A stretch of 64,000 nt of DNA from Mermis nigrescens (Eukaryota; Nematoda; Enoplea; Mermithida; Mermithidae): the NCBI GenBank assembly GCA_036768485.1, contig JAVLUZ010000610.1, positions 62,001 through 126,000 of the forward strand. The letters run 5' to 3'. How positions within the stretch are numbered: position 1 is the stretch's first letter; every line of letters begins with the position of its first letter. Shown one piece after another: positions 1 through 11,329 of this stretch. Both the position numbers and the translations under genes were made by a program. Below the pieces are notes generated by a model. It made no database searches, was not told where the DNA came from, and saw only the letters and a program-made list of their open reading frames with translations.

Positions 1-474
1 ATATCTGCTTTGACGTCAATTGGCCCAAAAAAGCTGATTTTCTACCCCTAGACTGACCGGCAACACCGAAAAAATCGGTCAAGCTGTGCGCATCTACATA
101 CATGTGGTACTACTACTACTGGCTGTCATCAAGTCACTTCTTTCTTTTCACAAGAATCAAAACCCTGCTCTGTGCGCAGTGGCGGACCTAGGATTTTCCT
201 AAGGGGGAGCGATATCCCGACTGTTCCAAAAACAGACAAAAATGAGTCCAAAAATTTGCCCTTTACGCGCGAAATGGCGTTTTTTTGGTGTTTTACAATG
301 TGTAATTGAGAAGCCTAAAAAGTGGGCAGGTCCGAACCCGCCGCTGCGCAGCGTTCGGCCGCTCGGGCGAACCGAACCAGTGCTCAATTATCTAAAAATT
401 TGCGCCATTTAATCCGGAGATGAAACGTCATCTCGACGGGTTGAAGCGCAAAAGCTATAAATAGCACGTCCGAG

Positions 475-632
475 CAGGGACGAGCTGACGGGAAAGCACA
501 TCCATAACAGCAAAACGAGCTGCTGGGAAAGCACATCCGAACAGCGGAATGAGCTGACGGGAAAGCACATCCGTACAGCGAAACGAGCTGACGGGAAAGC
601 ACATCCGAACAGCGAAACGAGCTGTCGGGAAA
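475..632 (-). repeat. 34-bp tandem repeats in LTR of TRIM A (about 5 units)
   Basis: Units of the form AGCGAAACGAGCTGACGGGA followed by AAGCACATCCGAAC repeat every 34 bp. In the minus-strand sense these precede a TATA-like box (GCTATTTATAGC at 454-465), so they occupy the U3 position where retroelement enhancer repeats sit. The role is inferred from position only. The three open minus-strand frames here are a side effect of a repeat without stops. Confidence 0.7.
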
Positions 633-914
633 TTGCGCATGAGTTCGATGAGTGTGTATGTGCCCCGCACCTACACCACCCCCTCTTAACAAAGAGGCCC
701 TTTGGGGGAGCAACCCAAAGGGATCTCCCTGAGACTTCTATGTAATAATTGAGAAGCCTAAAAACTGGGCAGGTCCAAAGACCCGCCACTGCGCAGTGTC
801 CGGCCGCTTTGGCGAACCGAATCAGTGCTGAATTACCTAAAAATGTGCATCATTTAATCCGGAGATGAAACTTTATATCAACGGGTTGAAGCGCAAAAGC
901 TATAAATAGCCCGT

Positions 915-1055
915 CTGAGCAGCGAAACGAGCTGACGGGAAAGCACATCCATAACAGCGAAACGAGCTGGTGGGAAAGCACATCCGAACAGCGGAACGAG
1001 CTGACGGAAAGCACATCCGAACAGCGGAACGAGCTGTCGGGAAATAGCGGCGCAT
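915..1055 (-). repeat. 34-bp tandem repeats in second LTR of TRIM A (about 4 units)
   Basis: Same repeat unit as in the first LTR, with one unit fewer. The two LTRs were identical at insertion, so unit number changed afterwards in one of them. A TATA-like box (GCTATAAATAGC) lies at the same relative position (899-910). Confidence 0.7.
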
Positions 1056-2047
1056 GAGTTCGATGAGTGTGTATGTGCACCGCACTTGCAAATGTATACT
1101 TTTACATTAAATCACTTTTTACGCAATATTTTTTCCATAAATTTTAAAATTTTCGACAATTTTATGCGAAAAAATCATTAAATTTCTTTGACTTTAACAA
1201 AAATCTGGCGCGAAGCAGTGTTTTTTTTGTACAAGGTCCGTTTGTACATGTACAAAGATGGACCCCAAAAGTCTTTGTACATTGTGTACATACAAATTTT
1301 TGGGTAATATGGTGCAGTAGCGAATTTGGTGTGGTAAAACAGACTTGTTCGACTTTTAGTAGTGTATTTAAGCTAATTTATTGGTCTCTAAGGGCAAAAA
1401 TCACTAAGAATCGTGTTAAAACGGCGCGAAGCGCCGAAAAATCTGACATTTTTCCTTTCGAAATGCTATTTCTGTTATTGTAAAGATACATCATATATAG
1501 AACACACAATTACTCATTTCGGCGTGAAGCGCCGAAAATGCTTGCGAATTTTAGACCTTTTTGCAATTTTTGTCTCCCCAAAAATCTTTGTATATGTACA
1601 AAGAGGTCCCGAACAGTCTTTGTACATCGGGAAAAATCATTGCCGAATACAAAAACCGTGGCGCGAAGCGCCGGAAAATTTGTGAAATTAAGGCGGATAG
1701 ACGTCTAGAAGCATAATCTACTGCTTGATTCCTGTATTTATAGCATTTGATGCGACACATCGGAATTTTCAATAGAAAATAGAAGAAAACTATGCAAATA
1801 TAGCTGTTTCTGCTGTTAAAATTGTTTTGAAACCTACATGAACAGAAAATAGCTTCCAGGTCGCCCGGAAAGTGAATAAATGTCATTAATAGGTATCATC
1901 CAGCGCGTAGCGCCGGAAAAATTTGAGAAATTATGGTCACTGACGGCCAAAAATCATTGCAAATTGTATATCCATTCTTCATCTCGCCAAATATTTTTGG
2001 CCAATGGGGGAGGGTGGCCGCCCCCCGCCCTCTTAAATCCGCTCCTG

Positions 2048-2619
2048 TCTGTGCGCCTGTCAAACTTCTCTATTTTTCCTAGGCTTTGACTTGGATTAAT
2101 GTGGTGCTAGTACTTCCGCTTAGATTGGTATCACTCCCGCTTACATGGGTCGAAAGATGCACAGGCATTAGTTTGGGCCACATGCCTTAGGGTTTGAATA
2201 ATCGTTTTCTTTTATTCTTTTCTTTTATTAAAACTTGAATGGGTCTAAATGTACATATTTCACGTCAAACCTGCATTTTGGATTACGTGCTAACTTATGT
2301 AAATACTTTATCTTTTTTAGCAAGATGAATTCCAATCAAAAAGGTAAAGATAAAGATGGCCTGTGATTTTTCCAAAAGATAAAGATAAAGATAAATATAA
2401 AATAAAGAAATCGTCAAGGTAAAGATAAAGATGTATTTATCTTTATCTTGCTAAAAAGATAAAGATAAAGATATCGTTTACAACACTAGTACCTTCCTAT
2501 GCAGCTTATTGGATTGAACCAAGCATAAAATTTTCCGTTTTGCTGAAAAAAGTCGTGGTCAAGACGTGCAAACGAAAAAGTCTATTAAAATCGATGCTTT
2601 TCCTCACTGCTCTTACTTA
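2048..2619. other. Unassigned, with a GATAAA-rich inverted repeat
   Basis: No gene is visible. Between about 2300 and 2475, a left part reading ATCTTTTTTAGCAAGATGAA is mirrored by a right part reading TTATCTTGCTAAAAAGATAA, both ringed by GATAAA repeats. This is a small palindrome that may be a decayed miniature transposon. No target duplication was found. Confidence 0.4.
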
Positions 2620-2778
2620 TAGTCTGTTTCACGTAAGTCTGAGAATAAGAATTGTCTCAAAAGTAAGCCGATGGATTACGATAATTATGGATCAAATCAA
2701 TGCTATAATCACAACCTGTCAGCTTATTGTCGGGCGTAGTTTTTACAATTCATGCTCAAACTTGTTTTAAATAGACTA
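2620..2778. mobile_element. TA-flanked MITE (TAGTCTGTTTCA family), copy 1
   Basis: The left end TAGTCTGTTTCACGTAAGTC is mirrored by the right end (CAAACTTGTTTTAAATAGACTA). A TA dinucleotide flanks each side. The interior matches the copy at 37253-37415, including a stretch around CTGTCAGCTTATTGTC seen there in inverse orientation. TA flanks fit Tc1/mariner-type insertion, but two base pairs are weak evidence alone. Confidence 0.6.
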
Positions 2779-2944
2779 TAATGAGATAAATGCTACAGTC
2801 TATTTCACGAAACTTTGTGCGTAGATTATGGAATAGGATTGGCGTGTGTCGTTAGGAATTTTATTTAGAACAGTTGAGCTGCCCGGCGTTGCCCGGGCTG
2901 AACTTAGGCGTGATAGCTATATGGAATTAATATGTCTCTTGTAT

Positions 2945-3400
2945 TTTTTATTTTTCAAGACTTTTGATGTTTTTGGGATATTTCTAAAAAAATTGTTGGT
3001 ACAAACCATATTTTATCTTTTGGATTTTTTTAAAATGTCTTTTGTCAACCATTTTTTTGATCAAATCCATATTTTTGACGTTACAGAATGGTTTTGAAAA
3101 TTGTTTAGCCATAATCATATTTTTGATGTTCTGGGGTGTTCTGGAAATTTTTTTAATAAAACCCATATTCTTGATGTTTTGGGATGTTTTGGAAAATTCT
3201 TTTCGTCAAACCATATTTTTGATGTGTTAGGATGTTTTGGAAAATTTTTTTAATCAAACCCATATTTTTGATGTTTTGTGATGTTTTGGAAAATTTTTTT
3301 CGTCAAACCATATTTTTGATGTTTTAGGATGTTTTGAAAAATTTTTCGGTCAAACCATATTTTTGATGTTTTAAAAATTTTTTGTTTGTTGTAGCAAAGG
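2945..3400. repeat. Tandem repeat, about 57-60 bp period
   Basis: Seven or so units carry the phrase CATATTTTTGATGTTTTGGG followed by ATGTTTTGGAAAATTTTTTT. Short reading frames across it come from the T-rich repeat and are not genes. Confidence 0.75.
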
Positions 3401-3419
3401 GTGTCATATATCACGTGAT

Positions 3420-3780
3420 ATGTTATAGCTGATGGTATCTCCTATCTTATATCACTGCATGTTATGGCACAGACAGGTTATCTATACCAAACCTATCTAA
3501 TAGCATTGCCTATCTCGTAGCACAGGGTATCTTATATCCCATACTATCTTATAACATTGCCTATCTTGCAGCTCGGGGTATCTTATATCACTTCCTATCT
3601 TATAGCATTGCCTATCTTGTAGCACGGGGTGTCTTATTTCAGGTCCTATCTTATAGTATTGCCTATCCTGTAGCACAGAGTATCTTATATCACGTCCTAT
3701 CTTATAGCATTGCTTTTCTTGTTGCACATAGTATCTCATACCATGCCTATCTTATAAAATTGCCTATGTTATAGCATCAT
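3420..3780. repeat. Tandem repeat, about 60 bp period
   Basis: Units of TATAGCATTGCCTATCTTGT followed by AGCACGGGGTATCTTATATC repeat about five times. The phrase CCTATCTTATAGC also occurs at the ends of the large palindrome at 9920-18560 and near 26.4 kb, so this array may derive from such an element's terminal region. Confidence 0.7.
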
Positions 3781-3929
3781 TTGGTTAAACCCGTATTTTG
3801 ATGTTTCACAGTGCCGACCAATGCTATAACATATAACAATGTACATAGTGTCGCCAGGCATGCTCCTCTTGGCCGGGGTATGCCGATACAAACAGTATAA
3901 ACTAATTTTTGAAAAAAATAGCAAAAAAT

Positions 3930-4165
3930 CGGCCAACTCCCGAAATCGTGGAGGCTTATAGCACAGGGGCCAAACCCTGCTCTCTCCCTGCCCAGGGCCA
4001 ATGGGTGCGTTTGTCGAAATTTCAAGATCGCTACGGCTCCTTCCCCCATTGGACCGACCTCGGCCCAAAATATCAGCCCACCAAATTTCATTGGGCCGGA
4101 GCCAACCCGGCACAAACATACGAACATACAAACAAACAAACTTTCACAAATATATAGTAGATGAT
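3930..4165 (+). mobile_element. Possible LINE 3' end fragment
   Basis: A G/C-richer stretch (GGGCCGGAGCCAACCCGGCA) ends in CATACAAACAAACAAACTTT then CACAAATATATA. Tails built of ACAAACAAAC are typical of RTE-like and related LINE 3' ends as I know them. No reverse-transcriptase frame or target duplication is visible, so the call rests on tail style alone. Confidence 0.3.
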
Positions 4166-4800
4166 AAAACAGTTGGAATTGGAATAATAATAACAGGCGG
4201 CGGATAACAATAACGCGACGATACGTGTAAGATCGAGGCTGAGAGAGAGAGAGTCCGACCGAGGGTTGTGGGGGAGAACTTTTATACGAGACAAAAGGCC
4301 TCGGGGCCCGAAAGTAGTCGTTCCTTTTTGGATATTTTAGGAGGTTGAGTTTGTATGTTTGTGTGCTAAACGGAAATGGTAGATTAATGACTCCACGTGC
4401 GTTTGGAGGCGGCTTGCCTTTGTACTGACTAGATTTTAGGGAGTTCACGTGCGATTAGTAGACTGTAAACGGATGCTGAAGGTGCGTTACGACAGAGTGT
4501 TTGAATTTGATGTATGTCTTCCGAAATTACGAAGATTAAAATAGTCTGATAATATTTGAGAGTTAAAATAATAGCCTTAGGGTACGAAAAGAATTTGATA
4601 ATATTATGTGTTTATTGTAGGTTATTTTATGTTAATTAAATTCTATTACAATTACAATCTTTAAAAATATTGTAAACCGATAACAAAAGCGGTTTAAACT
4701 AAAGCAGTTATCATGATAAGGTACACAGCAATCGATGAGCTTATGAAGTTTTACTGTGCAAAGGTTTATTACTGTACATTGGCTGAAAACCACTTTTGTA
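4166..4800. other. No gene recognised
   Basis: A+T-rich sequence with a short GA run near 4240. I see no exon with splice signals, no RNA gene and no element ends. Confidence 0.5.
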
Positions 4801-4943
4801 TAGTCTGCTTCATTCCAAACGGCTCATTTTCAATGAAGTCTTATTACTGTATTATTTCACTTTACCAATCACTTCTGCAATTTCATGGCTGCTGATTGCT
4901 TTAAACTCTCCTTATCGATGTTTAAGGTGCTTTAAATAGACTA
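4801..4943. mobile_element. TA-flanked MITE (TAGTCTG family), copy 2
   Basis: Begins TAGTCTGCTTCATTCC after a TA and ends AAATAGACTA before a TA. The termini match the copy at 2620-2778; the interior is diverged. Confidence 0.45.
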
Positions 4944-5924
4944 TAGGTGCCTGCATTCTTAAACCTGTGGATGGGATAGGTGGAAGGTTTTCTCTTTCTT
5001 CAGAAATCCGACGTGCGACGTGGGTATATTGTCATCATGATGATTTCATGATAATCCATTTTGAATATCGCGGCGTTCGTTTCCAAACACGTAGTATTTG
5101 CCTACTTGAATAAAACAACTATGTGAACATTCTTATTATTCTTATCCCAAAAATATTTTTGGTGAAACTCGTGATCTTTTCATAAAAAATTCGCAAGGGG
5201 AATAAATCGAATCAAAATGATGCACGGGCCATGAAGGCGAAAGCCCGATATTACATCTAACTTGGGTTAATGTGAGCATAAAACATAGAGACCATCAAAT
5301 TAGATTGACGATAAAATCGTTTTTGTCTTAATTGTTTAAAAAATTTGACCAAATGCCTGAGTCACGCGCTTTGGCGATTTCATTATTCCCCATTTCGATA
5401 CTGTCTAAACTCCACAGGTTCTGCATTTTGTTTTTTCTGAATTAGGTACTACTTTTCGACAATATCTTCAGTCAAAGAATTATTATAGTACTAGTCGAAT
5501 TCCAGAGGGCTTTCCTTCCCAGTTAGGTGAAAAATTGCGAAATGTCATCAAATCGCTGAGCAAATTAATACAAGAAGCGAACAAGCTTCTGCGGCTAAAA
5601 CTATGTCAAAGTACGATGTAAACAAATCGCTGCAGCGTCCGAGATGCTAGCGTACGGCCAAAATTTTTTGATTACACGATTTAAGCAGGGAATTTTTAAC
5701 TATTTAATGCAAAATTTATTTAAAATTTCATACTCTTATTTGCCGGAGTTTATGACCCGTAAGATTGGGGTGTGGCCTTTTGGCTCGCCATGTTAAGCAA
5801 CTTAATCGAGACACACACACAGCGTAGCTACTTATGTGAGGAATTGGGATATAGTTCACGAAGCAAAAGCATGCACGTCACATATCAAGTACTATTTTCC
5901 AGATTTTCTGAACAATCAAGCCAC
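4944..5924. other. No gene recognised
   Basis: A+T-rich non-coding sequence. The part nearest 5.9 kb is probably the intron downstream of the minus-strand exon at 5925-6016, because the donor of that exon opens into it. Confidence 0.4.
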
Positions 5925-6016
5925 CAAAATTGATCATTAATCAGCGCTTGAATCATGTCGTTCGTTTGGTTATCTGCTTGCAGCTCATTCATTTCCTCTT
6001 CTGTCAGTATGTAGAC
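5925..6016 (-). CDS. Internal exon, paralog 1 of a three-copy minus-strand gene family
   Basis: On the minus strand an acceptor (TTTTGCAG) at 6017-6020 opens an exon reading VYILTEEEMNELQADNQTND and onward to about INDQF, closing at TTTTG|GTGGCT (donor below 5925). The acidic EEM start, the N-D core and the donor position align with the exons at 9542-9661 and 21090-21311. The following intronic or upstream sequence (6040-6340) also resembles 9670-9850, so a genomic segment was duplicated, not only an exon. I do not recognise the protein. The donor is a weaker match to consensus than paralog 2's, so this copy may be decaying. Confidence 0.5.
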
Positions 6017-6887
6017 CTGCAAAACGATAAAAATGAGTTATGGGTATCCAACCCAAAATTGTTAGGTTTAGGGGAATCTGGATGGCAGACCTTTGTTAGA
6101 TGGACTAAACGCATAATTTTCTGGGAAAACAAAACAAAATTAAGCCAGAAACGGAACAATGTCAAAATGCTGTTGCAAAAAAATAGGTAGCTGAGGAGAA
6201 TTAAATCTCAAATTGCAGCCAAACAGCTTCAGCAGTGTATATTAAATCTGCTGACTGTTCCACTACGGTATGCCTTCCTTTAAAAGCTACAAAATTAATG
6301 AGTATCAAGGGAACTAACAGAGTCTGGTAATTAAATTACATTTTCTTAAAAAGGATAAAAGATAATATTTTCTGATTTTTCCTTATTTCTTACCTCAAAT
6401 ACAAGAGTGATATTTGAAATGCCAGAAACTACCGGAAGTGGCGGATCTACGATTTTCCTATAAGGAGGGCGGTATCCCAACTTCTCCAGAAACAGTCAAA
6501 AATAGGTCCGAAAGTTTGTCCTTAACGCGTGAAATTGCGTTTTTTCAGTGTTTTACATTGCATTCTTTTACATAAGATCACTTTTGACGCAACATTTTTT
6601 TCTGAAAATTCTCAAATGTTCGACATTTTAGGTGAAAAAAATCATCAAATTTGACTTTAACAAAAAACTGGCGCCAAGCGCCAGAAAATTTGTGAAATTA
6701 AGGCGGATAGACGTCTAGAAGCATGATTTACCCCTTGATTTCCTGTTTTTATAGCATTTGATGCGAAGGATCAAAATTTTTAATTGAAAATAGAAAAAAC
6801 TATGCAAAAATAGCTGTTTCTGCTGTTAAAATTGTTTCGAAACCTAGGTGCGTTGTAGCGCCGGAAAATTTGGGAAATTATGGTCAG

Positions 6888-7530
6888 TGTCACATAACGT
6901 AATAGAGGACGCTAATTGAAGGCAAAACCAAAGTCGGCTGGTGTCGAACCAGCCAACCATTATCAGCGCTGACTCCCAGCACAGCTGTGTTACCAACTGC
7001 ACCAAGTCCGGTTCTCTTGCTTGAGAACGTTTGTTCCTTTATGCTGTGAAATAGGGTATCAGCTGTTGCGTCAGCTGTCATCCCTGACATTGCCCTTCTT
7101 CAGAGAAGCGGCGTCCTCGTCGCTGCAGGATATGTATTTTATAAATGTGGACCAACTTAGGAAATTTCCATAACTTTTGACCTAAGTAGTCGAATATATA
7201 TAATAGGCTCCGGGGCCTTTTTGGCTCGTTAGCTATTATCAAATTATCAAATATCGATTGGCTCGTTGGCGAGTAATGTGCAAGATTCATTGTCAATGAC
7301 TGACGTCATATACTGTTCAGTCTCGCCATGTCACATAACGTAATATAGGATGCTGGTTAAAGGCAAAACCAGTGTCGGCTGGTGTCGAACCAGCCAACCT
7401 TTATCAGCGCTGACTCCCAGCACAGCTGTGTTACCAACTAAGCCAAGACCGGTTCTCTTGCTTGAGAACGTTTGTTCCTTTATGCTGTGAAATAGGGTAT
7501 CAGCTGTTGCGTCAGCTGTCATCCCTGACA
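6888..7530 (-). mobile_element. Miniature LTR retrotransposon (TRIM-like) B
   Basis: Direct repeats of 202 bp at 6888-7089 and 7329-7530, TGTCA to TGACA, enclose 239 bp. Flanks are GTCAG and GTCAC. The unoccupied version of the site, GGTCACTGACGG, survives in hAT copy 1 near 1933, which supports a 5-bp duplication with one later change. On the minus strand GAAGAAGGG precedes the last LTR as a short polypurine tract. No coding frame is present. The LTR shares the phrase TATCAGCGCTGACTCC with elements at 51-52 kb and 58 kb. Confidence 0.8.
6936..6954 (-). other. LTR hairpin, TRIM B first LTR
   Basis: GGCTGGT (6936-6942) pairs with ACCAGCC (6948-6954) across a 5-base loop. It stands just before TATCAGCGCTGACT. 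The second LTR repeats it at 7377-7395. Other LTRs here have a hairpin at the same position with a different stem sequence. Confidence 0.7.
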
Positions 7531-7696
7531 GTCACTGACGGCCAAAAATCATTGCAAATTGCATATCCATACTTTACCTCGCCAAGTATTTTTGACCAAT
7601 TGGGGCGCCCCCTGCCCCCCCCTAAATCCGCCTCTGACTACCAGTTATAATTCGTTTACACTATTTTATCTGCCTCTTGGGTTGAATCCTTATATT

Positions 7697-8648
7697 TAGA
7701 GGCGGAATCAGAATTTTCTTAGAGAGGTGGCACTGCAACCTTTTCAAGTTCAGTAAAAATAAACACAAAAACCAGTAGCTTTTTTTCGTTTTTGTTGTCT
7801 ATTTTTAGTCAAAGCAATTTTCAGCATAAAGTGCATAAATTTTTTTAACTTTAGCTTAAAACCCGGTGCAAAACGCCGGAATGCGAAATTTAGACTGAAA
7901 GAATATAAGAGCAGTGTTTTTTTGTATCATGTCCCTTTGTACATGTACAAAGATGGTCCCCAAGTCTTTGTATATTTTGTACATGGAAATTTTAGATTAC
8001 TATAATATGGTATAGTAGCGCTATCTGTAGTAACACAAGGTTTTTCAGTCTTTAATAGTGAATTTTGGCGAATTTCTGTCTGACGACAAAAATACTATAA
8101 ATTGACTCGAAACGGCGCGAAGCCTCCAAAGATTTCTTTCCTTGGAAGCAAATTCTACCATTTAGGGATATATGGCACAGACAATTGCTTATTTCGGCAC
8201 CAAGCGTTGAAAATGTTTTGGGATTGTGGACTTGTTACACTTTTTGTCCTCCCAAAAATCTTTGTGCATAAACAAAAACGGTTCCGAAAAAGTCTTTGTA
8301 CACCAGGAAAAATCATTGCCGAATACCAAAAATCGTGTTCATTTCCTGTTTTTGAGCATTTAAAGCAAAGCTTATTAAAGATTTAGGGCGCGAAACAGAT
8401 AATTTTTAGAATTTATGTTCAAACATGGAAGACAACTGCAAAAATATGTCTGACGGCCAAGAAAGTGAATAAATGTAATAAATAGGTACATTTTGACACG
8501 GAGCGCCGAGAAAATTTGAGAAATTACGATAGTTGATGGCGAAGAATTATTTGCAAAGCACATATCCATCCTTTATCTCGCCATGTATTTTTGGCCATCG
8601 GTGAGGGTGGGGCGGCTGCCTCCCCGCCCCATCTTAAATCTGCTCAAC
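7697..8648. mobile_element. hAT-like non-autonomous element, copy 3
   Basis: Ends TAGAGGCGGAATCAG and AAATCTGCTCAAC are decayed versions of the family termini. Flanks CTTATATT and CTTACATG match at 6 of 8 positions. The interior includes the family phrases CTTTGTACATGTACAAAGAT and CAGGAAAAATCATTGCCGAA. It has no nested LTR element and is the oldest-looking copy. Confidence 0.65.
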
Positions 8649-9541
8649 CTTACATGGGCAGCGACCGAATTCTGGGGGACTCAATAGGGCGAATCGTAAA
8701 AAGCGCCAAAAATTTAATTCTGGTGGTGGCCATTCGGATTTTACGAGTCTAATCATCCCACTCGAGTGACTTATTTTTAGGTCAGATATAGCGATAACCA
8801 TAGGCAATACATGCAAAAAATAACGGTGTTTTTGGACGTCTATTGGTGAGATCTCTAAGGTGACGAAAGCGAAGGAAAATTACACGAAATTTCGGAGAAA
8901 TTTTTTGCTTCAATTGTAACCTATTAGTCACATATACAAAAAATCAGCCATTCAAGAATTTTTCAACATTCCATTCAAATTTGTAACTCTTGCTTTTATC
9001 TCTATTCGGGTCTGTGCAAAAAGCCGATACGTACTAATTGAGAATAAGTAACTCGGCGTGATGCGCTGAAAAAGATTGACTCATATCACTACATCAAAAT
9101 TCGGATCATTTAAAACAATTTAAAAAACCAATATGCAATTCGGTGCAAGCCGGAAAATTTTGGGTTTGGTAGCTCAAGTGTGCTAAATATCTATTTTGCG
9201 GTATTTCAGATACCTTTTTGATGGTTTTTTAAACATTAATTATCAGATGATTTCAGTTCGAATTAAATTGAATTTTTTTAGTAAAGAATTTTAAATTACG
9301 TTAATTATAAAAAAGCGTTTTAAGACATACGAATTAAAAGTTTGCGAGACTGGTTTTCTACTCCCCCCTTAAGAAGGTCATTTTGACTTTTTTTTGGCGA
9401 TTTTTCAAAGCTCCTTCAATCGGCTTCGAAATTAAAATTTCTAAAATGAGGATTTTGTTCAAAATTTTGAAATTTTTAATCCGCTGACTTTTTAATCGAT
9501 GCATGTCACAGTTTTTTAAAGAATATGCTAGAGCGACTCAC
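8649..9541. other. Non-coding flank of exon paralog 2, duplicated at 20.6-21.0 kb
   Basis: Phrases such as TATTGGTGAGATCTCTAAGG and AATTTTTCAACATTCCATTC recur with changes at 20590-20740 in the same order. This is intron or downstream DNA on the minus strand of the duplicated gene. No further exon is evident. Confidence 0.5.
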
Positions 9542-9661
9542 CAAAGTATCTTCTTCATTTACGATGATTGAAGATATTTGAGTATTGTTGGTCCAGTCTA
9601 CTTCATTATATGCCTGTACCGCTTGGTCAAAGCGTTTCGTAGTCGACATTTCTTCACCACC
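9542..9661 (-). CDS. Internal exon, paralog 2 of a three-copy minus-strand gene family
   Basis: An acceptor ATTTTGTAG precedes an exon that reads GGEEMSTTKRFDQAVQAYNE and then VDWTNNTQISSIIVNEEDTL. It closes at TTTG|GTGAGT, a consensus donor. Aligned with the 21-kb exon, it shares DQA-Q, N-E-DW-N and VNEE and the same donor position. The protein is not recognised. It is a short, acidic, polar segment with no membrane or enzyme motif. The conserved frame and donor make a real exon likely. Confidence 0.6.
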
Positions 9662-10557
9662 CTACAAAATTAACATCGACTGAAACATTAAACAAAAATT
9701 CAGCCGAAAACGGATGTAAATCAAAATGTTGTTGCAAGAATAAGTATAAATTGAGATTAATTAGTGCTGCAAAAGTAAGGAATAAAAGAAAAGATTAGAA
9801 TTAAGTCTCAAATTGTTACCAAACAACATTAGCTATATTTATTCTGACCTATTCAGCTATATGCAGTATTCGTTTCTTAAGTCTGATTTATACTTCACGC
9901 GAACCGCGCCGCAAAGGGGAGTAGTTACACCTGGCTTCCTGGATGTAACGCTATAAGATAGGCAATGGTTAAGGATAGGCAATTCTTAAGGATAGACAAC
10001 GTTATTAAATAGGCTGATGCCATAACATTTACAATGGTGAAGCATAGGCGAGGGGGTAGAGCCTTGCTTCCTGGATTAAGGGTCAGGGAGCAATGGTTAA
10101 GGTTAGGCAGTGTTAAAAGATGGACAATGCTTAAGGATAGACAATGGTTAAGGACAGGCAATGGTTAAGGATAGACTAACGAAATAACATATGAGGACAT
10201 AGTTGAGGAGTGGAAGGGGTAAATTAAGCCTAAGCAAGCTAAGCTGAGCCAGGGTTAAACTAAGACTAAACCTAAACTAAGTGTAAATTAAGCTCAAGTG
10301 CAAACTAAGATTAAAGAGAGCAAAGTTGTTAAGTACATATTATTGTTTGTATTCATAGGTAAACTATGGCTACCCAGCCACAACTTTCTGGCGGATGGGG
10401 AGTTCCCAAACATGTCCCCTACCAGTCAGTATAAACTAAGCCTAAACATTATAGAAATGTAAGTAGCAGTGTATGACTTCCTGGCCTTGCTTAGACACAT
10501 TATGCAACTAAACTTAAGCACAAAAGGAGTGAGTAGGTATATATAAGTTTGACTCCC

Positions 10558-10800
10558 TGATCCTTTGACTTCCTGGTCCTTCATCACTTCCTGGTCCTTT
10601 GACTTCCTGGTCCTTCGACTTCCTGGTCCTTTGTCACTTCTTGGCCCTTTGTCACTTCCTGGCTCTTCGTTACTTCATGGACCTTCGTCATTTCCTGATC
10701 CTTTGGCTTCCTGGTCCTCTGTCACTTCCTGGTCTTTTGTCACTTCCTGGTCCTTTTGTCTTTTCCTGTCCCTTTGGCTTCCTGGTCCTTTGTCACTTGG
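10558..10800. repeat. Minisatellite in FB1 left arm (CTTCCTGGTCCTT)
   Basis: Units of CACTTCCTGGTCCTTTGT and shorter variants repeat about a dozen times. The mirror array lies at 17690-17965 (AAAGGACCAGGAAGT). Leu/Pro-rich frames across it are not genes. Confidence 0.85.
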
Positions 10801-11329
10801 TCCACTCTTGCAACACGTCATCACACCTATGCGTGTTGTGTGTATCCCCATGCTATTTTGCAAATAATGGACCAATTGAGTTAAAATCTTGGATTTAGAT
10901 TGAATCAAGCATGTGCTATAAAAGATGCACATATAATGCTGCAAGTTCAATAACTAATTTAGCTGAAACTTTGTTGATTAAAGGTCATGGTTGAGAAAAT
11001 CTAGTACTTTTACTGTTTTTGACTATTTTTACATCAAAACACACTGTTTTTTGGCTTAAACAGCTCAGTATAGACTTTGCTGGGTATGTAACTTGTATGC
11101 CACATGTATTATGATTAGTCAGGTATCTGAGGCTATTCTTCTCTGCTGAGGAGTTTAACAAAGCCTTTCATTTCGATATAATTAATGCCTCAGAAATATT
11201 TTAACATATATTATCAGCTCTAGTTGGTTTAAGCCACTTCTTCTTTATTTGTATAAGTTAAAGTAAAGTTTGCACTTAATTTAACTATATGTGAGCATTG
11301 AAAATGGCTTCTGGATTGTAGACACTTCG

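Larger units (their letters stand above)
301..1090 (-). mobile_element. Miniature LTR retrotransposon (TRIM-like) A
   Basis: Two direct repeats, 301-675 and 741-1090, both start TGTAAT and end in CA. They enclose only 65 bp. The 4-bp sequence AATG flanks both outer ends (297-300 and 1091-1094). On the minus strand the segment next to the downstream LTR is purine-rich (AAGAGGGGGTGG), as expected of a polypurine tract, and TAGAAGTCTCAGGGAG at the other edge sits where a primer-binding site would be. There is no coding capacity, so it would depend on proteins from elsewhere. It sits inside hAT copy 1. Confidence 0.75.
177..2047. mobile_element. hAT-like non-autonomous element, copy 1
   Basis: The left end reads CAGTGGCGGACCTAGG and the right end is the inverted counterpart (AAATCCGCTCCTG). 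The 8-bp sequence TCTGTGCG flanks both ends exactly (169-176 and 2048-2055). An 8-bp duplication with CAG-type ends is the hAT superfamily signature. The interior has several GGCGCGAAGCGCC palindromes followed by GGAAAA and no transposase frame, so it is non-autonomous. A miniature LTR element at 301-1090 is inserted into it; related copies at 6.5 and 7.7 kb lack that insertion. Confidence 0.85.
6436..7636. mobile_element. hAT-like non-autonomous element, copy 2
   Basis: Starts AAGTGGCGGATCTACG and ends AAATCCGCCTCTG. Flanks ACTACCGG (6428-6435) and ACTACCAG (7637-7644) match at 7 of 8 positions. The interior aligns with copy 1 (GCGCCGGAAAATTTGTGAAA and AAGGCGGATAGACGTCTAGA occur in both). 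A miniature LTR element splits it at 6888. Confidence 0.8.

Noticed and set aside
475..1055. CRISPR-like regular repeats
   Set aside because: Repeats are contiguous without unique spacers, lie inside LTRs, and the genome is eukaryotic.
409..1091. Five overlapping Cys/Ser-rich frames on the minus strand
   Set aside because: They translate the 34-bp LTR repeat in several frames; the repeat unit lacks stops.
2835..2930. CCCGGCGTTGCCCGGGC palindrome as a regulatory site
   Set aside because: The motif is eye-catching and I have seen similar text in other invertebrate repeats, but nothing nearby supports a function.
3777..4448. 223-codon minus-strand frame
   Set aside because: It spans a tandem repeat, a LINE-tail-like segment and plain A+T-rich DNA; composition is uneven and no domain appears.
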